A DNA stretch of 64,000 bases from Bradyrhizobium sp. Ec3.3 (GTDB lineage: Bacteria; Pseudomonadota; Alphaproteobacteria; Rhizobiales; Xanthobacteraceae), in assembly GCF_000472925.1 (NCBI RefSeq), contig NZ_AXAS01000003.1, positions 309,340-373,339 of the forward strand, given 5' to 3'. The notes below the pieces were generated by a model that did not search any database, had not been told where the DNA came from, and was given only the letters and a program-made list of their open reading frames with translations. Shown here piece after piece: positions 43,819 through 53,599 of the stretch. The position numbers and the translations under genes were made by a program. How positions within the stretch are numbered: the stretch's first letter is position 1; every line of letters starts with the position of its first letter.

Positions 43819-43921
43819 ATTTTAACTCCCAGCAGTTTTCTGTTTTGAAATCGCGCGGATACTAGTGAAGAACCCCGGCCCTGCCCATCCTCTTCGGCCT
43901 CAGCCGTTAGTATGGGCGCGG

Positions 43922-44040
43922 GGTCCATAACCACAGGAAGGAATTTGGCGAAGACCGGCAATCACGATCTCGCGCCACAACTACTCCCTGTGGTTATGGC
44001 CTTCGCCGGGGCGACACCGAGGTTGTGGATGTGGCGGTGG
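43922..44040. repeat. CCATAACCACAGG...CCTGTGGTTATGG intergenic repeat
   Basis: CCATAACCACAGG near 43927 is answered by CCTGTGGTTATGG near 43986. Flanking CTTCGCCGGGGCGACACC and TTGGCGAAGACCGGCAATCA relate it to the repeat at 51558, which carries GGCGAAGGCCGGGACCCATA. It lies between the binding-protein gene and the RND pump gene. Confidence 0.7.
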
Positions 44041-44059
44041 CCACAATGACCAATCATCC

Positions 44060-47000
44060 TCACGCCGCGGCAGCCTGTTTCTTCCCGCGTCCGTCCGCGA
44101 GGTTGCGCACGATCATGTAGAAGATCGGGGTGAAGACGAGACCGAACAGCGTGACGCCGAGCATGCCGAAGAACACGGCGACGCCGACGGCTTGCCGCAT
44201 CTCCGAGCCCGAGCCGGTCGAGACCACGAGCGGCAGCACGCCGAGGATGAAGGCGAAGGACGTCATCAGGATCGGCCGCAGGCGCAGGCGGCAGGCTTCG
44301 ATCACGGCTTCCAGCCGCGGCTTGCCTTCGAGCTCGATGTCGCGGGCGAACTCGACGATCAGGATGGCGTTTTTGGCGGCAAGCCCCACCAGCACCACGA
44401 AGCCGATTTGCGTGAGGATGTTGACGTCCTGCCCCATGATGCGCACGCCGATGGTAGCAGCGAGCAGACACATCGGCACGATCAGGATCACCGCGAACGG
44501 CAACGACCAGCTGCCGTACTGCGCGGCAAGCACGAGATAGACGAACAGCACGCAGATCGGGAACACATAAAGACCGGCATTGCCGCCGGTGACCTGCTGA
44601 TAGGACAGGTCCGTCCATTCGAAGGAGAAGCCGCTCGGCAAGGTCTCGTCCGCGAGCTTCTTGATGGCGTTGAGCGCGGTGGTCGAGCTCGTGCCCGGCG
44701 CCGGCTCGCCCTGCAATTCGGACGCCGCATAGAGATTGTAGCGCGCGACGCGATCGGGTCCGGAGGCGTCGCGGAAATCGACCACGCTGCCGAGCATCAC
44801 CATGTCGCCGGACGCATTGCGCGTGCGCAGCCGCGCGAGATCGCTGGTTTCTTTCCGGAACGGCTGGTCGGCCTGCGCCGTGACATGATAGGTGCGGCCG
44901 AACAGGTTGAAGTCGTTGACATAGGTCGACCCGAAATAGGTCTGGATCGTGTCGTTGATGTTGGCGATGGGAACGCCGAGCTTCTGCGCCTTGGTGCGGT
45001 CGATGTCGACGAAGAGCTGCGGCGTGTTGGCCGTGAACGGCGAGAACACCGAGGTGAGATTGGGGGATTTGCGCGCAGCGGCGACCAGCTCGTCAGTGGC
45101 CGCCGCGAGCATTTCCGGTCCGCGGCCCTGCCGGTCCTGGACGCGGATGGTGAAGCCGCCGCCGGTGCCGATGCCGGGCACGGCCGGCGGCGGAATGACG
45201 ATGATGAAGGCGCCTTCGATCTTCGAGAGGCGCTTGCGCAGCTCGGCGGTGATGACGCCAGCCGTGAGCCCCTTCTTCAGGCGCACCTCCGGCTCGTCGA
45301 ATACCGGAAACAGCGCGGCGGCGTTGCCCTGCTGCGTACGCGTGGCGCCGGAGAAGCCGGCGAAGACGGCGACGCGGATGATGCCCGGCGTATCGAGTGC
45401 GATGCCCTCGATCTCGTGCACGATCTCGGTGGTGCGCGCCAGCGACGCCGCGCCCGGCAATTGCGCCGAGATGATGACGTAGCCGCGATCCTGCGCCGGA
45501 ATGAAGCCCTGCGGCGTGGTAAAGATCAGCCAGCCGGCGCTGCCGATCAGCGCGACGTAGACCAGCAACATCACCACCGAATGCCGGATGACGAAATTGG
45601 CGATACCGGCATAGCCGTGTGACAGACGGTCGAACACACGGTTAAAGACGCCGGTGAAAGCTCCCCAGCCGCGTGCAATGACATTCCAGCGCGCCGGCGG
45701 CCGCTTCTCTTCATGCGGAGTAAGGATCAGCGAGGCCAGAGCCGGCGAGAGTGTCAGCGAGCAGAAGCAGGAGATCGCGGTCGCCACCGCAATGGTAACG
45801 GCGAATTGCTGGAAGAACTGCCCGGAGATGCCTCCCAGGAACGCTGTCGGCACGAACACGGCGCACAGCACCAGCGCGATCGAGACCAGCGCGCCGCCGA
45901 CCTCCTCCATGGTCTTCAGCGCGGCATCACGCCGGCTGAGGCCATGCTCGAGGTGCCGCTCGACATTCTCGACCACCACGATGGCGTCGTCGACCACGAT
46001 GCCGACGGCGAGCACGAGACCGAACAGCGTGAGGTTATTGATGGAGAAGCCGAGCGCCGCCATCACCGCAAAGGTGCCGACCAGCGAGACCGGGATGGCG
46101 ATGATCGGAATGATCGCCGGCCGCCAGCCTTGCAGGAAGACCAGCACCACGATGACCACCAGCAGCATGGCCTCGTAGATGGTCTTGATCAGCTCGTGGA
46201 CAGATTGGGCGATGAACTCGGTCGGGTTGTAGCCGATATTGTAGTCGAGCCCTTTCGGGAAGCTCTGCTTGAGCTTCACCATGGTGTCGGAAATGTTCTT
46301 CGCGGTCGCCAGCGCGTTGGATCCTGGCCGCTGCGTCACCAACATGCCGACGGCCGATTTGCGCAGCAGGAAGCTGTTGGTGGAGTAGGACAGCGCGCCG
46401 AGCTCGATGCGGGCGACGTCGCGCAGGCGCACGGTGCGGCCGTCGGAACCGGCCTTGATCAGGATGTCCTCGAACTGCTTCGGATCCTTCAGGCGCCCGG
46501 TGAAGGTGAGGTTCGGCTGGAAGGCACGGTCCGCGATCGGCGGTTCCGCGATCTGGCCGCCCGCGATCTGCACGTTTTGCGACCGGATCGCCGCAAGCAC
46601 TTCGGTCGAGGTCAGCCCGAGATTGGCGATGCGGTCCGGATCGAGCCACAGCCGCATCGAATAGTCGCGCGCGCCAAAGATCTGGATGTCGCCGACGCCG
46701 TCGAGCCGCAGCAGCTGGTCGCGGACCTGGAGCAGCGCGTAGTTGGAGATGTAGAGCTGGTCGAACGTGTCGTCAGGCGACAGCATGAACACGACCATCA
46801 GGATGTCGGGCGAGTTCTTGCGCGTGGTGACGCCGTTGCGCTGCACTTCCTCAGGCAAACGCGGCTGCGCGATCGCGACGCGGTTCTGCACCAGCACCTG
46901 TGCCTTGTCGAGATCGGTGCCGAGCTTGAAGGTGACGGTGATGGTGAGCTGGCCGTTCGAGGTCGCCTGGCTGTAGAGATACAGCATGTCCTCGACGCCG

Positions 47001-47215
47001 TTGATCTCCTGCTCGATGGGAGCGGCGACCGTGTCGGACACGGTCTGCGCGGAGGCGCCGGGATATTGCGTGGTCACCACCACCGTCGGCGGCACGACTT
47101 GCGGATATTCGGAGACCGGCAGCGTGGTGTAGGCGAGCGCGCCGACGATCAGGAGCACGATCGACAGCACCATCGCCAGGATGGGCTGGTTGATGGAGAG
47201 GCGGCCGAGGTTCAT
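44060..47215 (-). CDS. RND multidrug efflux transporter (HAE1 family, inner-membrane pump)
   Basis: A 1051-residue proton-driven pump with twelve membrane segments and two large periplasmic loops. It starts MNLGRLSINQPILAMVLSIV and has the TM4 acidic pair in LAVGIVVDDAIVVVENVERH, which carries the proton relay. It ends in QAAAA and lacks obvious defects. The start overlaps the stop of the adaptor gene (ATGA), so the two are translated together. No outer-membrane channel gene and no TetR-type repressor lie in the vicinity, so a TolC-like partner must come from elsewhere. Confidence 0.95.
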   Translation of the reverse strand: MNLGRLSINQPILAMVLSIVLLIVGALAYTTLPVSEYPQVVPPTVVVTTQYPGASAQTVSDTVAAPIEQEINGVEDMLYLYSQATSNGQLTITVTFKLGTDLDKAQVLVQNRVAIAQPRLPEEVQRNGVTTRKNSPDILMVVFMLSPDDTFDQLYISNYALLQVRDQLLRLDGVGDIQIFGARDYSMRLWLDPDRIANLGLTSTEVLAAIRSQNVQIAGGQIAEPPIADRAFQPNLTFTGRLKDPKQFEDILIKAGSDGRTVRLRDVARIELGALSYSTNSFLLRKSAVGMLVTQRPGSNALATAKNISDTMVKLKQSFPKGLDYNIGYNPTEFIAQSVHELIKTIYEAMLLVVIVVLVFLQGWRPAIIPIIAIPVSLVGTFAVMAALGFSINNLTLFGLVLAVGIVVDDAIVVVENVERHLEHGLSRRDAALKTMEEVGGALVSIALVLCAVFVPTAFLGGISGQFFQQFAVTIAVATAISCFCSLTLSPALASLILTPHEEKRPPARWNVIARGWGAFTGVFNRVFDRLSHGYAGIANFVIRHSVVMLLVYVALIGSAGWLIFTTPQGFIPAQDRGYVIISAQLPGAASLARTTEIVHEIEGIALDTPGIIRVAVFAGFSGATRTQQGNAAALFPVFDEPEVRLKKGLTAGVITAELRKRLSKIEGAFIIVIPPPAVPGIGTGGGFTIRVQDRQGRGPEMLAAATDELVAAARKSPNLTSVFSPFTANTPQLFVDIDRTKAQKLGVPIANINDTIQTYFGSTYVNDFNLFGRTYHVTAQADQPFRKETSDLARLRTRNASGDMVMLGSVVDFRDASGPDRVARYNLYAASELQGEPAPGTSSTTALNAIKKLADETLPSGFSFEWTDLSYQQVTGGNAGLYVFPICVLFVYLVLAAQYGSWSLPFAVILIVPMCLLAATIGVRIMGQDVNILTQIGFVVLVGLAAKNAILIVEFARDIELEGKPRLEAVIEACRLRLRPILMTSFAFILGVLPLVVSTGSGSEMRQAVGVAVFFGMLGVTLFGLVFTPIFYMIVRNLADGRGKKQAAAA

Positions 47216-48411
47216 GACTTGCTACCCGCCGGCGCTTGCGCTTGATGCGGGTTGACCTTGGCGCCGACGCGGGCGCGCTGGATGCCGTCGACGATCACGC
47301 GGTCATCCGCCTTCAGCCCTTCGCGGATCACGCGCAGCCCTTCATCGAGCGGACCGAGCGTCACGGGACGCGCCTCGACGGTATCATCAGGCTTGACCAC
47401 GAAGACGATCTTGCGGGACTGATCGGTCGCCACCGCGACGTCCGGAATCAGCAGCGCCTCGTAGGGCGCGCTGCCGATCAGCCTCACGCGGCCGAACTGC
47501 CCGGGCAGGATCGAGAGATCGGTGTTCTTGATGACAGCGCGGCTGCGCAGCGTGCCGGTGGAGGCGTCGAGGCGGTTGTCGAGGAAATTGATGGTGCCGT
47601 CATGCGACGGCTTGGTCTCGCCGGCGAGTGTCACCTGCACCGGGTTCGGCGTATCACGCGAGCTCGGGCGCTTTCCTTCGAACCACAGCTTGCTGTATTT
47701 GATGAAGCTCGTCTCATCCATGTCGAAATAGACGTAGATCGGATCCAGCGTCACGATCGAGGTGAGCAGCGTCGAGGAGCCGGCGTCACTGCCTTGCACC
47801 AGATTGCCGGGGCTGACGAGATGGCGGCTGACGCGGCCGGTGATCGGCGCCACCACATGGGTGAATTCGATATTGAGCTTGGCGGCCTTGAGCGAGCCTT
47901 CCGCCTGCGTCTCGGCGGCGTGCGCGGCCTGGAGGGCCTGGCGGCGCTGATCGACGACCTGCTCGGAGACCGCGCTGGTCTGGACCAGATTGAGGCCGCG
48001 GTCGAGCTCGCGCTTGGCCAGCTCGACTTTTGCGCGCGCGTCCGCGAGCTGACCGTCCGCCTGTTCCGCCACCGCCTCGAACGGGCGCGGGTCGATGACG
48101 TAGAGCAGATCGCCCTGGTGCACGATGGCACCGTCCTGGAATTCGACCGAATTGACGTAGCCGCCGACGCGCGGACGCACCTGCACCTCTTCGACCGCAT
48201 CGAAGCGGCCGGTGTATTCATCCCAATCGGTCACGGTGCGTTTGACCGGCTGGGCGACGGTGACGGAAGGCGCCGGCGGGGCTGCCGCCTGCGAGGCCGG
48301 CTTGTCACAGCCGGCGAGGAGGCCGGCAATCGTCAGCGCCAGAACCGCGAGGAAGGGATGCGGCGCGGATTGCCGTCGGACTGGATGCTGCCTCGGGTAC
48401 GGCTCGCTCAT
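47212..48411 (-). CDS. RND efflux periplasmic adaptor (membrane fusion protein, lipoprotein)
   Basis: A 399-residue lipoprotein with lipobox LLAGC at about residue 35, after the hydrophobic segment FLAVLALTIAGL. The mature part has the lipoyl-like start VQVRPRVGGYVNSVEFQDG, an alpha-hairpin (about residues 110-190) and the beta-barrel and membrane-proximal domains (GQFGRVRLIGSAPYEALLIP). It links the RND pump to an outer-membrane channel. It is the first gene of the minus-strand operon. Its 5' region (48412-48769) contains a repeat and the divergent promoter area. Confidence 0.94.
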   Translation of the reverse strand: MSEPYPRQHPVRRQSAPHPFLAVLALTIAGLLAGCDKPASQAAAPPAPSVTVAQPVKRTVTDWDEYTGRFDAVEEVQVRPRVGGYVNSVEFQDGAIVHQGDLLYVIDPRPFEAVAEQADGQLADARAKVELAKRELDRGLNLVQTSAVSEQVVDQRRQALQAAHAAETQAEGSLKAAKLNIEFTHVVAPITGRVSRHLVSPGNLVQGSDAGSSTLLTSIVTLDPIYVYFDMDETSFIKYSKLWFEGKRPSSRDTPNPVQVTLAGETKPSHDGTINFLDNRLDASTGTLRSRAVIKNTDLSILPGQFGRVRLIGSAPYEALLIPDVAVATDQSRKIVFVVKPDDTVEARPVTLGPLDEGLRVIREGLKADDRVIVDGIQRARVGAKVNPHQAQAPAGSKS

Positions 48412-48644
48412 GTCTTGCCCCTTCCTGGTGGCTGCGGCAGCAAACAGGGTAGCTACTTACCCGCAGGCGGCACAAGATGGGTTTCAATAATGAACTCTTC
48501 AAGACGAAGGAGAGGGCAATCCTGGGGGATACCCTAGCCGGATGGCGGGTTGCGCGGAGATAGTCGGTCGCGCAGCCGGCAATTGGGTGGCCGAACGCGA
48601 ATGGACTTATTCACCGGGCTCATGAATGCGAGGCGGTTGCTTCG

Positions 48645-48680
48645 CCTCTCCCCGCCTGCGGGGAGAGGGTAAGAGAGAGA
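48645..48680. repeat. CCTCTCCCCGC hairpin plus GA-rich stretch
   Basis: CCTCTCCCCGC-CT-GCGGGGAGAGG is a perfect eleven-base palindrome, followed by GTAAGAGAGAGAGAGAGAC. It lies in the 358-base divergent gap between the RND adaptor and iron-ADH genes. Nothing else in that gap could be recognised. An open frame that runs through it into the dehydrogenase gene (start 48626) is an artefact of the repeat. Confidence 0.8.
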
Positions 48681-48769
48681 GAGAGACAGCGTCTTCGCGC
48701 ATGACGGGCGCCGGCGGCTCGGCTAGATTAATCGTACAAAAACAAGACGAATTGTCCGGGAGGACAGGC

Positions 48770-49924
48770 GTGCATCAAGGGCGTGTCGTTTTCGGCGCGA
48801 TCGAGGAGGTCGTGTTCGGCCATCCGGCCGCGGGCGCCATTCTGGCGCAAATGGGTCGTTTGGGGTCGAACCGCGCCTTCCTGATGGTCTCGGGTACGCT
48901 CAACCGACAGACCGACGAAATCCAGAAAATCAAGCAGGCGCTGGGTGCGCGCTGCGCGGGGGTGTTCGACGCCATGCCGGCGCACACGCCGCGCGAGGCG
49001 GTGGTCGCAGCCGCAAACGCAGCACGCAATGCCAACGCGGACCTGATCGTCACCGTCGGCGGTGGCTCGATCACCGACGGCGCCAAGGCGGTGCAGCTCT
49101 GCCTCGCCAACGATATCGACAGCACCGATGGCATCGAACGCATCCGCGTCCACAAGGGCGTCGCACCCGAGATGAATGCCCCATTGGTGCGCCAGATCAG
49201 CGTGCCCACCACCATCGCCGGCGGCGAGTTCAGCGCTATCGCGGGGGTCACCGACCGCAGCACCCATGTGAAGCAGATGCTGCGCCATCCGCTGATGGTG
49301 CCGCGCGCAACGATCCTTGATCCTGCGATCACCGTGCACACGCCGGAATGGCTGTTCCTCTCGACCGGCATCCGTGCTGTCGACCATTGCGTCGAGGCGA
49401 TCTGCTCGGGCGAGACACATCCTTATGCCGACGCGCAATCGGTAAAGGGTCTTGCGATGCTCGCCGATGCGCTACCGCGGGTGAAGGCCAACCCTTCAGA
49501 TCTCGACGCACGGATGAATGCGCAGCTCGGCACCTGGCTGTCGATGGGCGCGCTTGCGGCCGGCGTTCCCATGGGCGCGAGCCATGGCATCGGCTATGTG
49601 CTGGGCGCGGCCTTCGACGTGCCGCACGGCTATACCTCCTGCATCATGCTGCCGGCGGTGATGCGCTGGAACGAGCGTGAAAATGCCGACCGCCAGATGA
49701 TCGTCGCGGCCGCGATGGGCTTCCCCGGCAAGGATGCCGCCGACGTGCTCGATGCCTTCATCCGCTCGCTCGGCATGCCGCGCAGTCTCGCTGAGATGCG
49801 CGTCTCGCCAGAGCATTTCGACGCCATCGCCGAGCAGGCGATGCGCACGCCCTGGGTGCCGCGCAACCCGCGCAAGATCGACGGCCCGGCGCAGGTGCGC
49901 GAAATCCTGCTTCTCGCCGCATAA
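48770..49924 (+). CDS. Iron-containing alcohol dehydrogenase family protein (maleylacetate reductase-like)
   Basis: A 384-residue NAD(P)-dependent enzyme. The nucleotide site is VTVGGGSITDGAKAV. It also has VPTTIAGGEFSAIAGVTD, the IRAVDHCVEAICS metal-ligand region, and ASHGIGYVLGAAFDVPHG. GGGAGGA precedes the GTG at 48770, so this start is preferred to the 48-codon longer frame through the repeat. Members reduce maleylacetate or oxidise alcohols; the exact reaction is open. The acyl-CoA synthetase gene follows within 18 bases, so the two form one operon. Confidence 0.88.
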   Translation: MHQGRVVFGAIEEVVFGHPAAGAILAQMGRLGSNRAFLMVSGTLNRQTDEIQKIKQALGARCAGVFDAMPAHTPREAVVAAANAARNANADLIVTVGGGSITDGAKAVQLCLANDIDSTDGIERIRVHKGVAPEMNAPLVRQISVPTTIAGGEFSAIAGVTDRSTHVKQMLRHPLMVPRATILDPAITVHTPEWLFLSTGIRAVDHCVEAICSGETHPYADAQSVKGLAMLADALPRVKANPSDLDARMNAQLGTWLSMGALAAGVPMGASHGIGYVLGAAFDVPHGYTSCIMLPAVMRWNERENADRQMIVAAAMGFPGKDAADVLDAFIRSLGMPRSLAEMRVSPEHFDAIAEQAMRTPWVPRNPRKIDGPAQVREILLLAA

Positions 49925-49941
49925 CGCAACCCGGAGGACCG

Positions 49942-51492
49942 ATGTACACAGGTACGCATGCCCGTCTGCGCCCGCTGCAGCCCGCCTTCATCATGGCCGG
50001 CACGGGCGAGACCGTCACCTATCGCGAGCTCGATGCGCGCAGCAACCGGCTGGCGCATCTGTTTCGCAAGCAGGGCTTGAGGCGGCTCGACCACTATTCG
50101 ATCTTCATGGAGAACAATTCGCGCTATCTCGAAGCCTGCGGCGCGGGCGAGCGGTCCGGGCTCTACTATACCTGCGTCAACTCGTTCCTCACGTCGGCCG
50201 AGCTCGCCTACATCCTGACCAACAGCCAGTCGCGTATCCTGATCACCTCGGTTGCAAAGCTCGACATCGCGCGCGAAGCGCTGAAGGAATGTCCGAAAGT
50301 CGAGCTCTGCGTCGTCGTCGATGGGACCGGTGAGAGCGACCGTATCGTTGGGCTGGAGCAGGCGACGACAGGCCTGCCGAAGACGCCGATCGCCGACGAA
50401 TGGCTGGGCACGGCGATGCTCTATTCGTCAGGCACGACGGGACGGCCGAAGGGCATCTTGCGGCCGCTGTCGGAGCAGCCGCCGCGGCACAACATGCCGC
50501 TGTTCGATTTCCTCACGAAACTTTGGCACTACCGCGAGGGCATGGTCTATCTGTCGCCGGCGCCGCTCTATCACTCGGCTCCGCAGGCCGCGGTCAATCT
50601 GACGATCCGCATGGGCGGCACCGTGATCATCATGGAGAGCTTTGACCCCGAGCGTTACCTCCAGCTCGTGGAGCAATGGGGCATCACCCATACCCAGCTC
50701 GTGCCGACGATGTTCTCGCGCATGCTGAAGCTGCCGGAGGAGGTGCGCGCCCGCCACGACCTGTCCTCGCTCGAGATCGCGATCCATGCCGCCGCGCCCT
50801 GCCCGGCGCTGGTGAAGGACGACATCATCAAATGGTGGGGGCCGATCATCCACGAATATTACGGCGCGACCGAAGGGCTCGGCTTCACCGCCTGCAACAC
50901 CGAGGAATGGCTCGCCCATCGCGGCACCGTCGGCAAGGTGCTTTTCGGCGACCTGCACATTCTCGACGAGAACATGAAGGAGTGCCCGATCGGCACTGCG
51001 GGCACGGTGTGGTTCAAGACCGCCTCGGCGTTCGAATATTTCAATGATCCGGAGAAGACAAAGGAAGCGCGCTCGGCCGATGGCAGCATGAGCACGGTCG
51101 GCGACGTCGGCTATGTCGACGCAGACCGCTTCCTCTATCTCACCGACCGCGCCACCTTCATGATCATCTCGGGCGGCGTGAACATCTATCCGCAGGAATG
51201 CGAGAATCTGCTGATCACGCATCCGAAGGTCGCCGATGCCGCGGTGTTCGGCGTGCCCAATACCGATCTCGGTGAAGAGGTGAAGGCGGTGGTGCAGCCG
51301 ATGGCGGGCGTGGTGCCGGGGCCCGGGCTCGCCGAGGAGCTGATCGCGTTCTGCGGGGCGTCGCTGTCGCGGCAAAAGGTGCCGCGCTCGGTCGATTTCG
51401 AAAAGGAATTGCCGCGCCTGCCGACGGGGAAACTGTACAAGCGCCTGCTGCGGGACCGCTATTGGGGGAACAAGACGTCGCGGATTGTGTGA
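49942..51492 (+). CDS. AMP-binding acyl-CoA synthetase / CoA ligase
   Basis: A 516-residue adenylating enzyme that activates a carboxylic acid with ATP and CoA. The AMP-binding loop is AMLYSSGTTGRPKGILRP. Later come IHEYYGATEGLGFTACNTEE, VGDVGYVDADRFLYLTDRATFMI (linker to C-domain) and the C-terminal LPRLPTGKLYKRLLRDRYW with the catalytic lysine. GGAGG precedes the ATG. It follows the iron-ADH gene closely. The acid is unknown; long- or medium-chain and aromatic acids are all possible. Confidence 0.93.
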   Translation: MYTGTHARLRPLQPAFIMAGTGETVTYRELDARSNRLAHLFRKQGLRRLDHYSIFMENNSRYLEACGAGERSGLYYTCVNSFLTSAELAYILTNSQSRILITSVAKLDIAREALKECPKVELCVVVDGTGESDRIVGLEQATTGLPKTPIADEWLGTAMLYSSGTTGRPKGILRPLSEQPPRHNMPLFDFLTKLWHYREGMVYLSPAPLYHSAPQAAVNLTIRMGGTVIIMESFDPERYLQLVEQWGITHTQLVPTMFSRMLKLPEEVRARHDLSSLEIAIHAAAPCPALVKDDIIKWWGPIIHEYYGATEGLGFTACNTEEWLAHRGTVGKVLFGDLHILDENMKECPIGTAGTVWFKTASAFEYFNDPEKTKEARSADGSMSTVGDVGYVDADRFLYLTDRATFMIISGGVNIYPQECENLLITHPKVADAAVFGVPNTDLGEEVKAVVQPMAGVVPGPGLAEELIAFCGASLSRQKVPRSVDFEKELPRLPTGKLYKRLLRDRYWGNKTSRIV

Positions 51493-51549
51493 CGGCTCTC
51501 GCGCCTACACGAGTAGGTGAGATTGATGCAAGCGCGCGCCAACATCTCG

Positions 51550-51700
51550 GTGTCGTCCCGGCGAAGGCCGGGACCCATACCCCCAGGGAGAAGTTGTAGC
51601 GCGAGTTGGCAACCACGAGTCTTCGCCAGACTTGATCCTGTGGCTATGGGTCCCGGATCTGCGCTCGCTCTGCTCGCTTGTCCGGGACGACGGCGGGGTT
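51550..51700. repeat. GTCCCGGCGAAGGCCGGGACCCAT intergenic repeat
   Basis: GTCCCGGCGAAGGCCGGGAC is itself a hairpin, and GACCCATACCC on the left is answered by GGCTATGGGTCCCGGATC at 51640. Related to the element at 43922. It lies between the convergent synthetase and SDR genes. Right boundary approximate. Confidence 0.7.
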
Positions 51701-51717
51701 TGGGGCGACCGGCAATC

Positions 51718-52494
51718 TCACCCCAACATCTGCGTATCGCCGCAGATCGAGATCGCCTGGCCGGAGACGGTGCGGCCGCGAGGGCTCGCCATGAACAAAA
51801 TCTGGTCGGCGATCTGCTCCGGCGTCACGTAGTCCTTGATCGAGGTGTAGGAGAATGCGATGCGCTCCATCTCGGCGTAGGAGATGCCACGCTGCTGTGC
51901 CTTCGCTTCCAGCACGCGGCGCTGGCGTTCGCCGGCGACGAGACCGGGCAAAATGGCGTTGACGCGGATCTTGTCGGGGCCGAGCTCGATCGCCAGCGAC
52001 TTGGTCAGGCCGATGACGCCCCATTTCGCCGCCGCATAAGGCGTGCGCATGGCGAAGCCAACCTTCCCCGCAGCGGACGAGATGTTGACGATCGAAGCGT
52101 TCTTGCTCTCGCGCAGCAGCGGCACCGCGAGCCGCGTGCAGTTGAACTGGCCGGTGAGGCAGACCTCGACGCAGCGGTCCCAGTCCTCCGGGTTCATCTC
52201 CTCGACCTTCGCGGTCGGGCCAGCGATGCCGGCGTTGTTGACGAGCACGTCCAGCCCGCCGAGCGCGCGGACCGCCTCGTCAAACATCGTCTTCACGGCG
52301 GTGCGATCAGAGACGTCGCATTGCGAGCGCGTGATGGCGGGATCGCTGTTCGCAAGCGCGGCAAGCGCCATCTCGTCGACATCGCAGACATGCACCTTTG
52401 CGCCCTCGGCAATGAAGCGGCGGGCGATTGCAAGCCCTATGCCGCCCGCTCCCGCGGTCACCAATACGCGCAACCCCTTGATGTCGAGATCCAT
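51718..52494 (-). CDS. SDR family oxidoreductase
   Basis: A 258-residue NAD(P)-dependent short-chain dehydrogenase. The cofactor loop is VTAGAGGIGLAIARRF, the NNAG motif is VLVNNAGIAGP, and the catalytic set is S in NISSAAGKVG with YAAAKWG (Y and K). The C-terminal GRTVSGQAISICGDTQML is typical of its class. It acts on a hydroxyl or keto group of an unknown substrate. It is divergent from the BKACE gene with a 68-base gap, so the two may be controlled together. Confidence 0.93.
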   Translation of the reverse strand: MDLDIKGLRVLVTAGAGGIGLAIARRFIAEGAKVHVCDVDEMALAALANSDPAITRSQCDVSDRTAVKTMFDEAVRALGGLDVLVNNAGIAGPTAKVEEMNPEDWDRCVEVCLTGQFNCTRLAVPLLRESKNASIVNISSAAGKVGFAMRTPYAAAKWGVIGLTKSLAIELGPDKIRVNAILPGLVAGERQRRVLEAKAQQRGISYAEMERIAFSYTSIKDYVTPEQIADQILFMASPRGRTVSGQAISICGDTQMLG

Positions 52495-52562
52495 GATGGC
52501 TCCGATCGTGCCTTGATGCTAAGCGTGACGGTAGATCACAGCCGCCTCGGAGTTGCAAACCC

Positions 52563-53501
52563 ATGGTTAGCAAAGTATTGGCCCGCAAAGTCATCATCAC
52601 CTGCGCCGTCACCGGCGCGATCCACACGCCGTCGATGTCCCCTGCCCTGCCGGTGACGCCGCAGGAGATCGCGGACGCGGCGGTGGAGGCCGCCGAAGCG
52701 GGCGCGGCGATCGTGCACCTGCACGCGCGCAACCCCGAAACCGGCCAGCCGGATCAATCGCCGGAGGCCTTTGCGCCGTTCCTCAAGATCATCAAGCAGC
52801 GTTCCAACGCCGTGATCAACCTCACCACGGGCGGCTCGCCGACCATGACGGTGGACGAGCGCGTGCGGCCGGCCGCGGTGTACAAGCCCGAGGTGGCCTC
52901 GCTGAACATGGGCTCGATGAATTTCGGCTTCTTCGGCATGCTCAACCGTTTCAGGACCTTCAAGCATGATTGGGAACGCAAGCATGTCGAGAACAAGGAC
53001 ATCGTGTTCCGCAACACCTTCCAGGACATCGAGTTCGTGCTGAAGACCCTGTCGGAGACCGGAACCCGCTTCGAGTTCGAATGCTACGACACAGCGCACC
53101 TTTATAATCTCCAGTACTTCCTCGATCAGGGCCTGGTGAAGCCGCCGCTGTTCGTGCAGACCGTGTTCGGCCTGCAAGGCGGCATCGGACCGCACCCCGA
53201 GGACGTGCTGCACATGAAACGCACCGCGGAGCGGCTATTCGGCGACAAGTTCATCTGGTCGGTGCTGGGCGCCGGGCGGCATCAGCTTCCGATCGCGGCG
53301 ATGGCCGCCGCAATGGGCGGCAATATCCGCGTCGGCCTGGAAGACTCGCTCTGGGCCGCGCCGGGCCGCATGGCCTCGTCGAACGCCGAGCAGGTGCGTC
53401 TCGCCCGGAAGATCATCGAGGGCCTCGGCCTCGAGGTCGCCAGCTCCGACGAGGCGCGCGAGATGCTGCATCTGAAGGGCGGCGACACGCTGCAGGTGTA
53501 G
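52563..53501 (+). CDS. BKACE / 3-keto-5-aminohexanoate cleavage-family protein (DUF849)
   Basis: A 312-residue zinc-dependent TIM-barrel enzyme of the beta-keto acid cleavage family. It cleaves a beta-keto acid with acetyl-CoA to acetoacetate and a CoA thioester. Metal ligands are in AAIVHLHARNPETG (HxH) and VGLEDSLW (E), all present; NLTTGGSPTMTVDERV and MGSMNFGFFGML are typical. The substrate is not known for most members and cannot be read here. It lies just upstream of an ABC importer operon. A second member is at the right edge of the window. Confidence 0.92.
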   Translation: MVSKVLARKVIITCAVTGAIHTPSMSPALPVTPQEIADAAVEAAEAGAAIVHLHARNPETGQPDQSPEAFAPFLKIIKQRSNAVINLTTGGSPTMTVDERVRPAAVYKPEVASLNMGSMNFGFFGMLNRFRTFKHDWERKHVENKDIVFRNTFQDIEFVLKTLSETGTRFEFECYDTAHLYNLQYFLDQGLVKPPLFVQTVFGLQGGIGPHPEDVLHMKRTAERLFGDKFIWSVLGAGRHQLPIAAMAAAMGGNIRVGLEDSLWAAPGRMASSNAEQVRLARKIIEGLGLEVASSDEAREMLHLKGGDTLQV

Positions 53502-53599
53502 TCCACCGCTCTCCGGATTTTGATTTCGCTAGGATGTCGTCGTCCGTCGTCCCCGCGACCGCGATCCTGTATGCTCAGCAGGCATTGACAGGAGCCCCC

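Noticed and set aside
45713-47245. Plus-strand open frame of 510 codons opposite the RND pump gene
   Set aside because: Charged, repetitive shadow product; the RND pump on the minus strand is unmistakable.
48669-48690. GA dinucleotide run as a possible CRISPR or phase-variation tract
   Set aside because: It is short, has no spacers or repeats of CRISPR size, and lies outside a coding region in the divergent gap.
48626-48769. N-terminal extension of the iron-ADH family gene
   Set aside because: These codons run through a hairpin repeat and GA run, while GTG at 48770 has a strong ribosome site and fits family length.
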